DNA of 64,000 bases, from contig JAHDFP010000013.1 in NCBI GenBank assembly GCA_020628095.1, forward strand, positions 56,340 to 120,339, written 5' to 3'. A program made the position numbers and the translations under genes. Positions 51,168 to 59,541 of this stretch are shown here, piece by piece. A model generated the notes under the pieces. It worked only from the letters and a program-made list of their open reading frames with translations. It was not told the DNA's origin and did not search any database. Origin of the DNA: Saprospiraceae bacterium. GTDB taxonomy: Bacteria > Bacteroidota > Bacteroidia > Chitinophagales > Saprospiraceae. Numbering within the stretch: the first letter of the stretch is position 1; the number at the start of each line of letters is the position of its first letter.

Positions 51168-53552
51168 TTGAAGTATTGTAGATTAAGATCATTTGTGCTA
51201 GTAAGGTATCTGTGCGCGCTATGGATTTTATCCTTTGCATTCCCTTCTTGTAATACTACAAAATTCCTCAAGGACGACGAAGTCTTACTTTCCAAAATAT
51301 CAATCATTGTCCAGACCAATGACCCAAAATTGGATGTTGTCGATATCAAATCAGAGCTACAAGAATTTTATCTACAAGAACCAAACACCAAAACCTGGAT
51401 AGGTGTCCCTAGAGAATGGTATTACTTCAAAAATCTGGACTCCATACCAAGAACTTCCGTACAGGAGTATAACATGAAGAAGATTGCGGAGGTACCCGCC
51501 ATATTGGATACATTCAAAATAGAACAAAGTGCCATCAATATGCAGAATTATCTGCGTAACAAAAAAGGATTCTACACGGCCGAAGTCAGTAAAGAAATAA
51601 CAGTCAAAAACAAACGCGCTGAAGTAACTTACTATGTCACACCACAAACCCAGTATGTAATCAACGAACTAGACTACATTGCAGTAGATAAAAGTCTTGC
51701 ACCAGAAATAGAAGAAATCCAATCTCAATCCATTCTCTCTAAGGGTGATCCTATCGATGCCTATACATTTGACCTAGAAAAGCAAAGAATAGTCAGTGTA
51801 TTACAGAATAAAGGCTACGCCAGATTTAATTTCAACTACATAGAAATAGAAGGTGATAGTAGTAAACTGGATCAAGCGGTAAATGTACGATTCAACTTGC
51901 ATCCACCTGCAGAAATAGATGAACATATCAAATTCTCAATAGGAGAAATAAAAATATACACCGACTACTACCAACTTCAAAGTATAGATGATCTCCAATA
52001 CCAAGAATACAAAAACAAAAAATACTATAAGCAGTCGCAGCGATATCTGGTAAAACCTGAGATAATCGACAAAAAAATATTCCTAAAATCAGGAGAAACC
52101 TATAAGGCCAACAACTATGACAAAACCGTGCGTAAGCTCTATGGCTTGGACACGTATAAGTTCAATAAAATATCACCTTCGATATCACCAGATAATCCCA
52201 ATGTCATAGATTATCAAATCTTCCTGACACCACATGACAAGAAATATATCACTGACTATGGAGTCGACGCCTTTTACTCCGATGTCAATTATGCCGCACG
52301 TAACCTAGTTGGCTTTGGTCTAAGTATAGGATTAGAGAACAGGAATACTTTCAGAGGCTCAGAAAAGTATAAACTTAATTTTGAGTCAGGAGTGGAGCTC
52401 AATCTCAATGCGATCAATACAGCAGAAGATATCCTTACCACCTTCACCCTGGGACTTAATAATACATTGGATATTCCACGATTCACCCGTCCACTCAATG
52501 TTATTCCTTTCTATAATAAGCTAGGAATCATTCCTGATAAAGCGATGGACAAATTGGATGAAGAGGGAACCTCAAAAATATCTGTGGGATACAATTATAC
52601 AGACGTCCTTAACTTCTATCAAATATCCTCATTCAATACGACCTATGGATTCGATTTTAAGCTATCCAAAAATCATCGAGTCCGATTAAACCAAATCGGA
52701 CTTAATTATGCCCGTAATATTGCATTGGATAGTTTTCAAGTGAGATTGGATAGAGATCCATTATTAGAGAGAAGTTTCCAGAGTACTTTTTTCTCGGGTT
52801 TGATTTTTAGAGATATATCCTATGGATACGAGTCAGACGAAGGAGAAAAAAGATGGCGATGGGTATTCCTGTCCAATCTGGAAACCTCAGGATTAGAGAT
52901 TTGGACGACCAATAAGGTGGCCAATGCATTAGGCAGTCAAGGCACTTGGGGCATCGGTCAAGATATCGACTTCTCTAAGTTTGTCAAACTAGATGTAGAC
53001 TGGCGCGTATATAAAAGGATTAATTCTCGGTCTCAGTTTGCAGCAAGGTTTCATTCGGGTATTGTCGTACCGTTCGGAGAGAGCAACATCGTATCATGGC
53101 TTAAGCAATTTTCCGCCGGCGGACCTAATAGCATCAGAGGATGGAGACCAATGCAGATAGGACCAGGCGGCTACTTTGATACCAATCAAAGTTCCAACAT
53201 CTTTTTTCAGAGAGGTGGATTGCTCATAGAGTATAGCATGGAATATCGCTTTGACCTCTTTTGGAGATTTGAGGGTGGTCTATTTTTTGACGGCGGCAAT
53301 GTCTGGACGCTATACGAAGAAGAAAATATTGCCAGACCAGATTCTAAAATATCAGGCGACTTTTACAAACAAATGGCACTCGGATATGGTTATGGCATCA
53401 GGATGGATTTCACCTACTTTCTGATAAGGTTCGACTTTGGATTTAAACTCAAAAATCCCGTCACCCGTCCCGATACAAATCGGCTATGGGAACCTCTGAG
53501 CGGTCAGAATTGGCATGGCAATGTGAATGTCGCTGTGGATTATGCTTTTTAA
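51168..53552 (+). CDS. BamA/TamA family outer-membrane lipoprotein (TamL-like)
   Basis: The 794-residue protein carries a lipoprotein signal ending in FPSC, which is the feature of TamL in Bacteroidota. POTRA-like repeats follow (about 60-360; AINMQNYLRNKKGFYTAEV, DAYTFDLEKQRIVSVLQNKGYARFNF), then an Omp85 barrel (about 400-794), including the conserved SAGGPNSIRGWRP (RGxxP) motif and FEGGLFFDGGNVW. It should help insert outer-membrane proteins. The frame starts at TTG 51168 immediately next to the opposite trmH start; GTG 51195 is an alternative. tamB is not downstream; endonuclease III follows instead on the opposite strand. Confidence 0.92.
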   Translation: MKYCRLRSFVLVRYLCALWILSFAFPSCNTTKFLKDDEVLLSKISIIVQTNDPKLDVVDIKSELQEFYLQEPNTKTWIGVPREWYYFKNLDSIPRTSVQEYNMKKIAEVPAILDTFKIEQSAINMQNYLRNKKGFYTAEVSKEITVKNKRAEVTYYVTPQTQYVINELDYIAVDKSLAPEIEEIQSQSILSKGDPIDAYTFDLEKQRIVSVLQNKGYARFNFNYIEIEGDSSKLDQAVNVRFNLHPPAEIDEHIKFSIGEIKIYTDYYQLQSIDDLQYQEYKNKKYYKQSQRYLVKPEIIDKKIFLKSGETYKANNYDKTVRKLYGLDTYKFNKISPSISPDNPNVIDYQIFLTPHDKKYITDYGVDAFYSDVNYAARNLVGFGLSIGLENRNTFRGSEKYKLNFESGVELNLNAINTAEDILTTFTLGLNNTLDIPRFTRPLNVIPFYNKLGIIPDKAMDKLDEEGTSKISVGYNYTDVLNFYQISSFNTTYGFDFKLSKNHRVRLNQIGLNYARNIALDSFQVRLDRDPLLERSFQSTFFSGLIFRDISYGYESDEGEKRWRWVFLSNLETSGLEIWTTNKVANALGSQGTWGIGQDIDFSKFVKLDVDWRVYKRINSRSQFAARFHSGIVVPFGESNIVSWLKQFSAGGPNSIRGWRPMQIGPGGYFDTNQSSNIFFQRGGLLIEYSMEYRFDLFWRFEGGLFFDGGNVWTLYEEENIARPDSKISGDFYKQMALGYGYGIRMDFTYFLIRFDFGFKLKNPVTRPDTNRLWEPLSGQNWHGNVNVAVDYAF

Positions 53553-53576
53553 AATTATTATTTTCTTTCATCCAGC

Positions 53577-54215
53577 TTATTTAAACATAACACGTCGCCC
53601 CATATCTTTACATATTGGACAAGTGTAGGGGTCGTGCTTCTTGGCAGGACAATATTCTCTGCCAAAAAAAATGATCTGTAGATGTAGTTTATTCCATTTC
53701 TCCCTAGGAAATAATTTCTTGAGATCCTTTTCTGTTTTGTCTACATTCTTGCCTGTACTAAGTGTCCACCGCCAAGCTAACCTATGTATATGCGTATCTA
53801 CTGGAAAGGCAGGAACACCAAAGGCCTGAGCCATCACGACCGAAGCCGTCTTATGCCCCACCCCAGGTAATGCCTCCAACGCTTCGAAACTCTGAGGCAC
53901 CTCACCCTTATACTGATCGAGCAGAATATGAGATAATCCATGTATGGCTTTAGACTTACGAGGGCTAAGACCACAGGGCCTGATAATCTCCCTGATCTGA
54001 TCTACAGATAAGTCGATCATATCATGTGGATTATCTGCCAAAGCGAATAATGATGGTGTTATCTCATTGACCTTCTTATCTGTACACTGGGCCGACAGCA
54101 ATACCGCAATAAGCAAGGTATAAGGATCACTATGATCCAATGGCACAGGCGTCTCAGGATATAACTCCTCCAATATATCCGCTATACGATCTGCCTTTTC
54201 TTGTTTTTTCATCAT
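53577..54215 (-). CDS. nth: endonuclease III (DNA glycosylase/AP lyase) with incomplete cluster motif
   Basis: The 212-residue enzyme has the helix-hairpin-helix LPGVGHKTA with catalytic K122 and the aspartate D140 in FPVDTHIHR. It removes oxidised pyrimidines and nicks the site in base excision repair. The usual C-terminal [4Fe-4S] motif (Cys-X6-Cys-X2-Cys-X5-Cys) is not conserved: only C189, C199 and C202 remain (CPAKKHDPYTCPIC) and no fourth cysteine follows before the end at residue 212. The cluster is therefore probably altered or missing. Single gene, convergent with the TamL-like gene. Confidence 0.9.
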   Translation of the reverse strand: MMKKQEKADRIADILEELYPETPVPLDHSDPYTLLIAVLLSAQCTDKKVNEITPSLFALADNPHDMIDLSVDQIREIIRPCGLSPRKSKAIHGLSHILLDQYKGEVPQSFEALEALPGVGHKTASVVMAQAFGVPAFPVDTHIHRLAWRWTLSTGKNVDKTEKDLKKLFPREKWNKLHLQIIFFGREYCPAKKHDPYTCPICKDMGRRVMFK

Positions 54216-54678
54216 AGATGCTGCTCAGAGAATAAATGCACCCATAAGTAAAGATGCTACTCCAATGTACTGTTTTTATTATTAATGCTTAGTCTTGTGA
54301 TGCTCTTATGAGAGGTTAATGGAGTTATCATCTATTACCAAGGATGTGTAACACCATAGAGCACTTAGTCTTGCATAATCCTCCCTGCGGTCGGACAGAC
54401 ACATAATAAGTGGATATGATGTTATTACGAAATAAAAATCGCCTCGAAGCAGCCATTTTCTATGGATTTTTTTCTTGTCAATACACATATCACATACCCT
54501 ACCCGTTATGTGCAAGCAACCCAAAAAATCAGACTGGAAATCCAAGCAGTATTATGAACCGAACAATGACCGACTCTAAAAAAAAGCAAAGAATCTGATC
54601 TGATACGCTGCTATTTAGCTTCTCCCATCTATTCCCATCCACCACTTATCTACTATGTTACAAATTGTTCCAGAAGAC
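54216..54678. other. intergenic region without recognisable gene
   Basis: About 460 bp between nth and the DUF2391 gene. It contains overlapping frames of 79 codons (54306-54545, -) and 62 codons (54410-54598, +) with no conserved features, no start context and no repeats. Nothing else was recognised; it may hold regulatory sequence for nth, which starts at 54215. Confidence 0.5.
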
Positions 54679-55092
54679 CTATTCCTTATCTATACCATCT
54701 AAAATAACTCCCACAAGAGAAGCAGGAAACCCTATTATGATGATTCTTTTAATTGCAATAATTGGATTCTCAAACGGAATTTTATCAAGAGCGAGTAATA
54801 TTACTAATACAACCAAAAGTGTAATAAAATAGTCGATAAAAATTCTAAAAACAAAAACCGAGATTCGATTTTCAACATTACCTGAGAAAATCCCTTGATA
54901 GACATACATACCTATGAAGGTTATCGACAATATCAATAGAAAGACAATATTTCTTAAAGGAAGAGATTTACTGAGTTGCCATGCCTCTTCTGAAAATGCC
55001 ACAGGCGCGACTAACAAAGAAGAACCTACTACAATTTGTATCATATCTTCTAAGTTGAAAGTCTCATTCTTCTGATTAGTATTTTCACTCAT
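54679..55092 (-). CDS. DUF2391 family integral membrane protein
   Basis: The 137-residue protein has a short polar N-terminus, then four hydrophobic segments. The family landmarks are VVGSSLLVAPVAFSEEAW near 27-44 and SLPLRNIVFLLILS near 48-61, with RIFIDYFITLLVVLVILLALDKIPF after. DUF2391 is uncharacterised but is often found next to stress or ion-transport genes. It is the last gene of a group with DUF3124, TrkH and Dps upstream, all on this strand. Confidence 0.85.
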   Translation of the reverse strand: MSENTNQKNETFNLEDMIQIVVGSSLLVAPVAFSEEAWQLSKSLPLRNIVFLLILSITFIGMYVYQGIFSGNVENRISVFVFRIFIDYFITLLVVLVILLALDKIPFENPIIAIKRIIIIGFPASLVGVILDGIDKE

Positions 55093-55108
55093 AGACTTTC
55101 ACCTTATA

Positions 55109-55627
55109 TTATTCTATAGAGTAACCATCTGTTGAGAAAGCAAATCCCTTGTTGCCATTGAGACCTATCATTACTGCCTGTATAAGCGGTTTAATCTCAT
55201 TATCAGAGTACATTTTAACTATAAAATTTGCTCCTGGACCTCCTGACTTATCCTCTCTTTCAATGACGTAATTGACAGTTGCCATTGGTGATAATACTAT
55301 GGGTTGGTCTATATAACTACGAACTAAGTCTCCTTCGGTATTATAATAATCAATTATTGAAATAAATAAAGAATCATTAAAACTGGTATTTCTGATACTG
55401 AGAGTAGCCGAGAGTAATGAACTTTGGTCGTTTCTACTTAAGTAGATGTCTGAGTAAATTGGCACATACACTACATCTTCATACTTCTTATCCTTTTCGG
55501 ACAAGGCTCTATCCAATTCCAATGATTTTAACTCATCTACCCCTTTCTTCGTAGCGTTAGGGTCAGGACTACCACATCCTGCAAATAATAAAATTAGCAA
55601 GTATAAAATACAGTTATATATTTTCAT
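55109..55627 (-). CDS. DUF3124 lipoprotein
   Basis: The protein has a lipoprotein signal (from ATG 55627 MKIYNCILYLLILLFAGC; another ATG lies at 55633, the frame opens at 55660). The DUF3124 body shows VVYVPIYSDIYLSRNDQS, LSATLSIRNTSFNDSLFI, YYNTEGDLVRSYIDQPIVLSP, GGPGANFIVKMY and AVMIGLNGNKGFAFST, nearly the whole domain. It is exported to the envelope; function unknown. The start region overlaps the trkH stop codon region (55641) only if the longer form is used. It is likely co-transcribed with trkH. Confidence 0.88.
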   Translation of the reverse strand: MKIYNCILYLLILLFAGCGSPDPNATKKGVDELKSLELDRALSEKDKKYEDVVYVPIYSDIYLSRNDQSSLLSATLSIRNTSFNDSLFISIIDYYNTEGDLVRSYIDQPIVLSPMATVNYVIEREDKSGGPGANFIVKMYSDNEIKPLIQAVMIGLNGNKGFAFSTDGYSIE

Positions 55628-55640
55628 AATCATAGTTTTA

Positions 55641-56990
55641 TTATAATGCAATATCTTCAATTTTAGGTTTTTCTCTCATCATCGGGGATTGGTTAATTAA
55701 TGCAAAACCAAAGGTCATCACTCCCAGTCTACCAATAAACATTAGTACAGAAATAACAAGCTTACTCATAGGACTTAACTCAGGTGTAATTCCTGTGGAC
55801 AACCCAACGGTACTCAACGCGGAAGCGCATTCGAACAATAAGTTGTCAAAAGAAAAAACTGCTCCATCAATCTGAACGACAAGCCAAGTACCCAGTAAAA
55901 GGATTACAGAATAGAAGATGCTTGAAGATATAGCAAGATAAATCTTTTGAGCTGGAATTTCTTTTTTGAAAAATGTGATATGTCTTCTTTTCCGTAATAT
56001 CGAGTACAGCAATCCAATTAATGCTGTAACAGATGTGGTTTTAATACCACCACCTGTTCCAGCAGGTGATGCTCCAATAATCATAATGACTATTATTACT
56101 AGCACACCGCCCAGTTTCAAATGCTCTATGGGAAAATTATTAAAGCCAACAGTTGTATGCGCCGAAACCAACTGAAAAAAAGCAGACTTTAAACCATTTA
56201 CTCCATCTGCTATTAATAGTCCATCAGAAACGTAAAGCAAGAATGTTCCGAGTAAAATGTAAAATAGTGTGCTAATCAAAATAATTTTCGAAGTCAATGT
56301 GACATGCTTTCGTTTACGGATAATTTTTAACCAGAAATCTAAGAGTACAATAAATCCTACTGAACCAAGAATACTCAAAACCAGAATAGTATTCGTTATC
56401 AAGGCATTGTCATGGAATGATGACATCGAATCTGAATACAAACTAAACCCAGCGGTACAGAATGCGGAAACACTATGAAAAATTGCAGACCACATCGGTT
56501 GGTCTACTCCTGCATCCTTAAAGCCAAAATACAAAACAGTCACACCAATAGATTCAATCAAAACTGTGAAAACGAATACGCTTTGAATAAACGACAGCAA
56601 AGGATACCTCTCAGGAAGATTAAATTCAAGTCTTAATAGTAACATTGACAATTTGGGTAATTGCGGACTATCTTTTAAAATAAGAAAACTACTCAAGGCC
56701 ATATACCCTATCCCACCTAATTGAATAAAGAATAATGCAGATAGCTCTCCAAAAAAAGTAAGTGATGCCCCAAAATCAATGGGTGACAATCCTGTCGTAC
56801 TGACTATTGATGTAGCAAAAAAAACTTGGTCGACAAAAGCAATATCGACATTCCTGCTAAATGGTAACATCAAGATGAATAGACATAAGCACGTTAAGAA
56901 CAGGTAACCCTTTATTAAGAATAGCGTTGATGATTTAGGATTACCGCTTCGTTTTAACAAATACTTTTTCAGATTATCTAATCTATTCAT
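55641..56990 (-). CDS. TrkH/KtrB-type potassium transporter subunit
   Basis: The 449-residue membrane protein has the four pore-loop repeats typical of the Trk/Ktr/HKT group: STTGLS (about 62-67), CTAGFS (about 173-178), HTTVGF (about 275-280) and STVGLS (about 395-400), each preceded and followed by membrane helices. The first-glycine positions of the selectivity filter are kept. It would take up K+ with an associated regulatory TrkA/KtrA nucleotide-binding subunit, which is not encoded in this window. Downstream genes are DUF3124 and DUF2391; Dps lies upstream. Family assignment is firm, partner is missing. Confidence 0.93.
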   Translation of the reverse strand: MNRLDNLKKYLLKRSGNPKSSTLFLIKGYLFLTCLCLFILMLPFSRNVDIAFVDQVFFATSIVSTTGLSPIDFGASLTFFGELSALFFIQLGGIGYMALSSFLILKDSPQLPKLSMLLLRLEFNLPERYPLLSFIQSVFVFTVLIESIGVTVLYFGFKDAGVDQPMWSAIFHSVSAFCTAGFSLYSDSMSSFHDNALITNTILVLSILGSVGFIVLLDFWLKIIRKRKHVTLTSKIILISTLFYILLGTFLLYVSDGLLIADGVNGLKSAFFQLVSAHTTVGFNNFPIEHLKLGGVLVIIVIMIIGASPAGTGGGIKTTSVTALIGLLYSILRKRRHITFFKKEIPAQKIYLAISSSIFYSVILLLGTWLVVQIDGAVFSFDNLLFECASALSTVGLSTGITPELSPMSKLVISVLMFIGRLGVMTFGFALINQSPMMREKPKIEDIAL

Positions 56991-57050
56991 CCTATTATCT
57001 TTTTAAAGTTATGCCATTTCCTGATGAGCGATCTATTCATCTACTTTTAA

Positions 57051-57557
57051 TCACGTTGATAATTTTAATCGGTTAATGAATCCTATTTGTCTACTTTCAT
57101 TCCATGAGTGTAGTAACCATGCATTCTTTTCCATCTGCGAAAGCATTCCAGAAATCACATCTACGGTTCCTTCGTCTTCAGCATTCGTTGCCTCTTTTAT
57201 AACTGCCCTCATTATTTTGATGAGTTCACTTTGATTGTAAAGTATGTGTCTTGCCATCTCATCATCTCGCAGCAAATCTCTGGATTCATCTATTTCAGCT
57301 TTGTCTAGATATTTATACAAACTTCCATCAGGTTTGTGTCCAATTGTAAGAATGCGCTCAGCAATGTCATCTATTTGTTTTTTGGCTTCATTGTAATATT
57401 GCTCAAATAAGTTGTGCAGATCAAAGAAGCTCTTACCACGAACATGCCAATGAAAACTTCTCAAATTTTGGTAGTAAATGTTGTAACTCGCCAGTAGCTT
57501 ATTCAGATGTGAAGCCACATCTTTTAATTGCTTGGCATCTATACCTAAGTAATTCAT
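57051..57557 (-). CDS. dps: Dps-family ferritin-like DNA-protection protein
   Basis: The 168-residue protein is four-helical with the Dps ferroxidase signature: H36 in SFHWHVRGKSFFDLH (residues 34-48), D63 and E67 in QIDDIAERI. It forms dodecamers storing iron and protecting DNA against peroxide. The basic tail (IGFINRLKLST) is short. The gene precedes trkH in the same direction with a 60-bp gap. An inverted repeat (57598-57618) about 40 bp upstream of the ATG may be the operator. Confidence 0.94.
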   Translation of the reverse strand: MNYLGIDAKQLKDVASHLNKLLASYNIYYQNLRSFHWHVRGKSFFDLHNLFEQYYNEAKKQIDDIAERILTIGHKPDGSLYKYLDKAEIDESRDLLRDDEMARHILYNQSELIKIMRAVIKEATNAEDEGTVDVISGMLSQMEKNAWLLHSWNESRQIGFINRLKLST

Positions 57558-57597
57558 ATTATTATAAATTTTGTGAGAAAAAAAATAAGAGAGAAGC

Positions 57598-57618
57598 GGT
57601 TAGAGTTTGCAACTAACC
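57598..57618. promoter_or_regulatory. possible operator upstream of dps
   Basis: GGTTAG (57598-57603) and CTAACC (57613-57618) form a perfect inverted repeat with a 9-nt spacer, 41 bp before the dps start codon. Its position fits a repressor or activator site; no known consensus was matched. Confidence 0.35.
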
Positions 57619-57952
57619 CTATGAGTTTCAGTTAACAGTCAGAAAGAAAAAATGAATAATAATATGTCTCATAAAAATCAAACGATTTGGTATTAAAGCA
57701 GATATGAAGCAATTAAAGAACTATATCCAGATGTCTGGTAACAATGCTGGTATCATTTATTAGGAATAAATGTATATGCTGTTAGTGGCTTTAGCACCAA
57801 ACGCTAAGGCCTCTGTAGTTGTGATAGCCATCTTTGATATAATAGAATGTCCTTTTTCTGAGGGATTGCATCTAATACAAAATGATATATGTCTTTTGTC
57901 TTCACTAATAATATAACATTAGTAACCTCCAAATTGTTCAAATTATAGCAAC

Positions 57953-58159
57953 TTGCTGAACACCGACGTCCACGTTCATGAAGAAGGCAATCAGAGGTTT
58001 TATATACCCTCAGAAATTAGTTGGCTACTCAAATCTTTAGGTTACCAAAAAATCGAAATCTTTGGAGCAAAGTTGGGGCAGTTTTCCAGAGAAGATAAGT
58101 TGACAACCAAGGACTTTGAGATGTTAGTCATTGCAGAAAACAGAGAAGGCCAAATGTAA
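57953..58159 (+). pseudogene. C-terminal remnant of a SAM-dependent methyltransferase
   Basis: The 68-codon frame without a proper start reads VHEEGNQRFYIPSEISWLL, then KIEIFGAKLGQFSRED and FEMLVIAENRE. This is the C-terminal end of class I methyltransferases of the type with the (R)RFYIP-EI-LL-GF element. The N-terminal two thirds, including the SAM-binding motif, are missing. Upstream sequence (57650-57950) contains further frames broken by stop codons, such as RYEAIKELYPDVW after a stop, so the whole stretch looks like decayed genes between dps and the YbjQ-like gene. Confidence 0.6.
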
Positions 58160-58428
58160 TTCTGAGGCGTGCCGTCCGTATAGACATTGCGCTGTGGGAG
58201 GCTCTAAAAAATATCCGAACCCTTCTTAAGCTAAAAAAGAAAGACAGTCGCTGACCATAGAGACAGCTTACAATCAACTGGCACGTATTTTGGACGCGTT
58301 AGCTTAGTGCTATACCTCGTTATCGCTAAGAAATGAATACGAGAGCGACTAATTATTAACTTATCTCCGATCTTAATTGGGAATATATAACCTAAAGATT
58401 AGAAGATTACAAAATAAAAATACGTATC
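58160..58428. other. intergenic region without recognisable gene
   Basis: No frame, repeat or RNA fold was recognised between the methyltransferase remnant and the YbjQ-like gene. The sequence directly before 58429 should contain that gene's promoter. Confidence 0.4.
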
Positions 58429-58707
58429 ATGAGCATTTTAATATCTACTGGAAACATTAATCAGAATTACGAACCCATCGATGCTATTTTCGCTATGGAT
58501 TCTCACAAGGAAGGCTTTTTTAAATCCTCAAATCCAGACATGGCTTTCGAAGGTGTCAAAGAAAAATTAAGAGAGAAATGCCAAGAGTTAGGAGGAAATG
58601 GTGTAATCAATTGTCAATTTGAATATCGCGTAGCAATTTCTCAAGGTACGTTTGGGTCTAAGCAAGTCATAGAAATATTCGCCTACGGCACGGCTGTCAA
58701 ACTTTGA
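58429..58707 (+). CDS. YbjQ/UPF0145-like small protein
   Basis: The 92-residue cytoplasmic protein has a start strand ISTGNINQNYEPIDAIFAMDS, a central helix (AFEGVKEKLREKCQELGGNGVINCQFEYR) and a C-terminal IEIFAYGTAVKL. The pattern, including the final YGTAV, is that of the YbjQ/UPF0145 pentameric family, often labelled heavy-metal binding. Function is not established. A bidirectional terminator follows at 58756-58781. Confidence 0.8.
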   Translation: MSILISTGNINQNYEPIDAIFAMDSHKEGFFKSSNPDMAFEGVKEKLREKCQELGGNGVINCQFEYRVAISQGTFGSKQVIEIFAYGTAVKL

Positions 58708-58755
58708 TAAAAATCTGAGAATAATCGAAGAAAGGTCTAACACAACTTCTACCAC

Positions 58756-58783
58756 AAAAAAAACGACTCCTATTGGAGTCGAT
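58756..58783. terminator. intrinsic terminator between the YbjQ-like and barrel genes
   Basis: CGACTCC (58764-58770), loop TATT and GGAGTCG (58775-58781) form the hairpin. On the minus strand it is followed by eight T, making it the terminator of the barrel gene (58810 -). On the plus strand the T tract is weak. Confidence 0.8.
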
Positions 58784-58809
58784 TTTAGCTCATATTATAT
58801 ATTATACGA

Positions 58810-59448
58810 CTAACGCCTCACAACGATACCCAACTGAAAGTAATTATACTTAATCGAATAATCGCCAACCGGGTTGCCATTGACATCTGTAACTGCGGCA
58901 TTAAGGAGGGCATTCATCGAGTGGTTATATGAGAGGGATACTTCTACCCAATCCTTGACGATGTAACCAATAGAATGCCTGAGCTCTAAGAGATGCCGCT
59001 CTGCAAACTCCGTCGCATCATTGCTCATATCTTCTACCGATAGAGACAAGTTAGTCAGGTAGCTGTAAGCAGGACCAGTTCCGACGAATAAATTATTAAT
59101 AGGGAAATAATGGAGTTGTGCCGGTAAAGTAAAAGTCACTGCAGAGTAATCTGTTGTAATAGGTGAGAAGTCTGAGCTAGCACCGATGAAATTAATACTT
59201 GGAGTGAAGGCTACTTTTAATTGGCTAGTGACGGACTTCTCGGCTCTGATCATAGTAGAAAATCCAATCTTGGCGACATTCAGATTAGGCTGCAAGAGCT
59301 CCTGAGAAGAAAGTGACTCCGTAAATCGGGACTGATTAAGCCCTAGTCCGACTCCAAATTTCCATGACTGTTGAGCATTACTAATGGTCATTGTACTACA
59401 TAGAAAAAGCAAGCATAACGGGATATACATCCGTTGTAATCGATACAT
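58810..59448 (-). CDS. outer-membrane beta-barrel (porin-family) protein
   Basis: The 212-residue protein has a signal peptide (1-25) and a small beta-barrel body: SWKFGVGLGLNQSRF, RAEKSVTSQLKVAFTPSINF, YFPINNLFVGTGPAYSYL, WVEVSLSYNHSMNALLN, and a C-terminal YNYFQLGIVVRR. The order is that of the outer-membrane protein beta-barrel domain (PorT-like). Function unknown. Its promoter must lie in 59449-59541. Confidence 0.85.
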   Translation of the reverse strand: MYRLQRMYIPLCLLFLCSTMTISNAQQSWKFGVGLGLNQSRFTESLSSQELLQPNLNVAKIGFSTMIRAEKSVTSQLKVAFTPSINFIGASSDFSPITTDYSAVTFTLPAQLHYFPINNLFVGTGPAYSYLTNLSLSVEDMSNDATEFAERHLLELRHSIGYIVKDWVEVSLSYNHSMNALLNAAVTDVNGNPVGDYSIKYNYFQLGIVVRR

Positions 59449-59541
59449 GTTAAGTTGTTTTGTTGAGGTAAAGTTGGCTTATACTTACTTGGTTAGTACC
59501 ATAATCTAACTTGGTATAAAAACTTTTATTGTAAGGAGAGG

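Noticed and set aside
54306..54598. Two overlapping open frames (79 codons minus, 62 codons plus) between nth and the DUF2391 gene
   Set aside because: No recognisable motif, signal peptide or start context; composition looks random.
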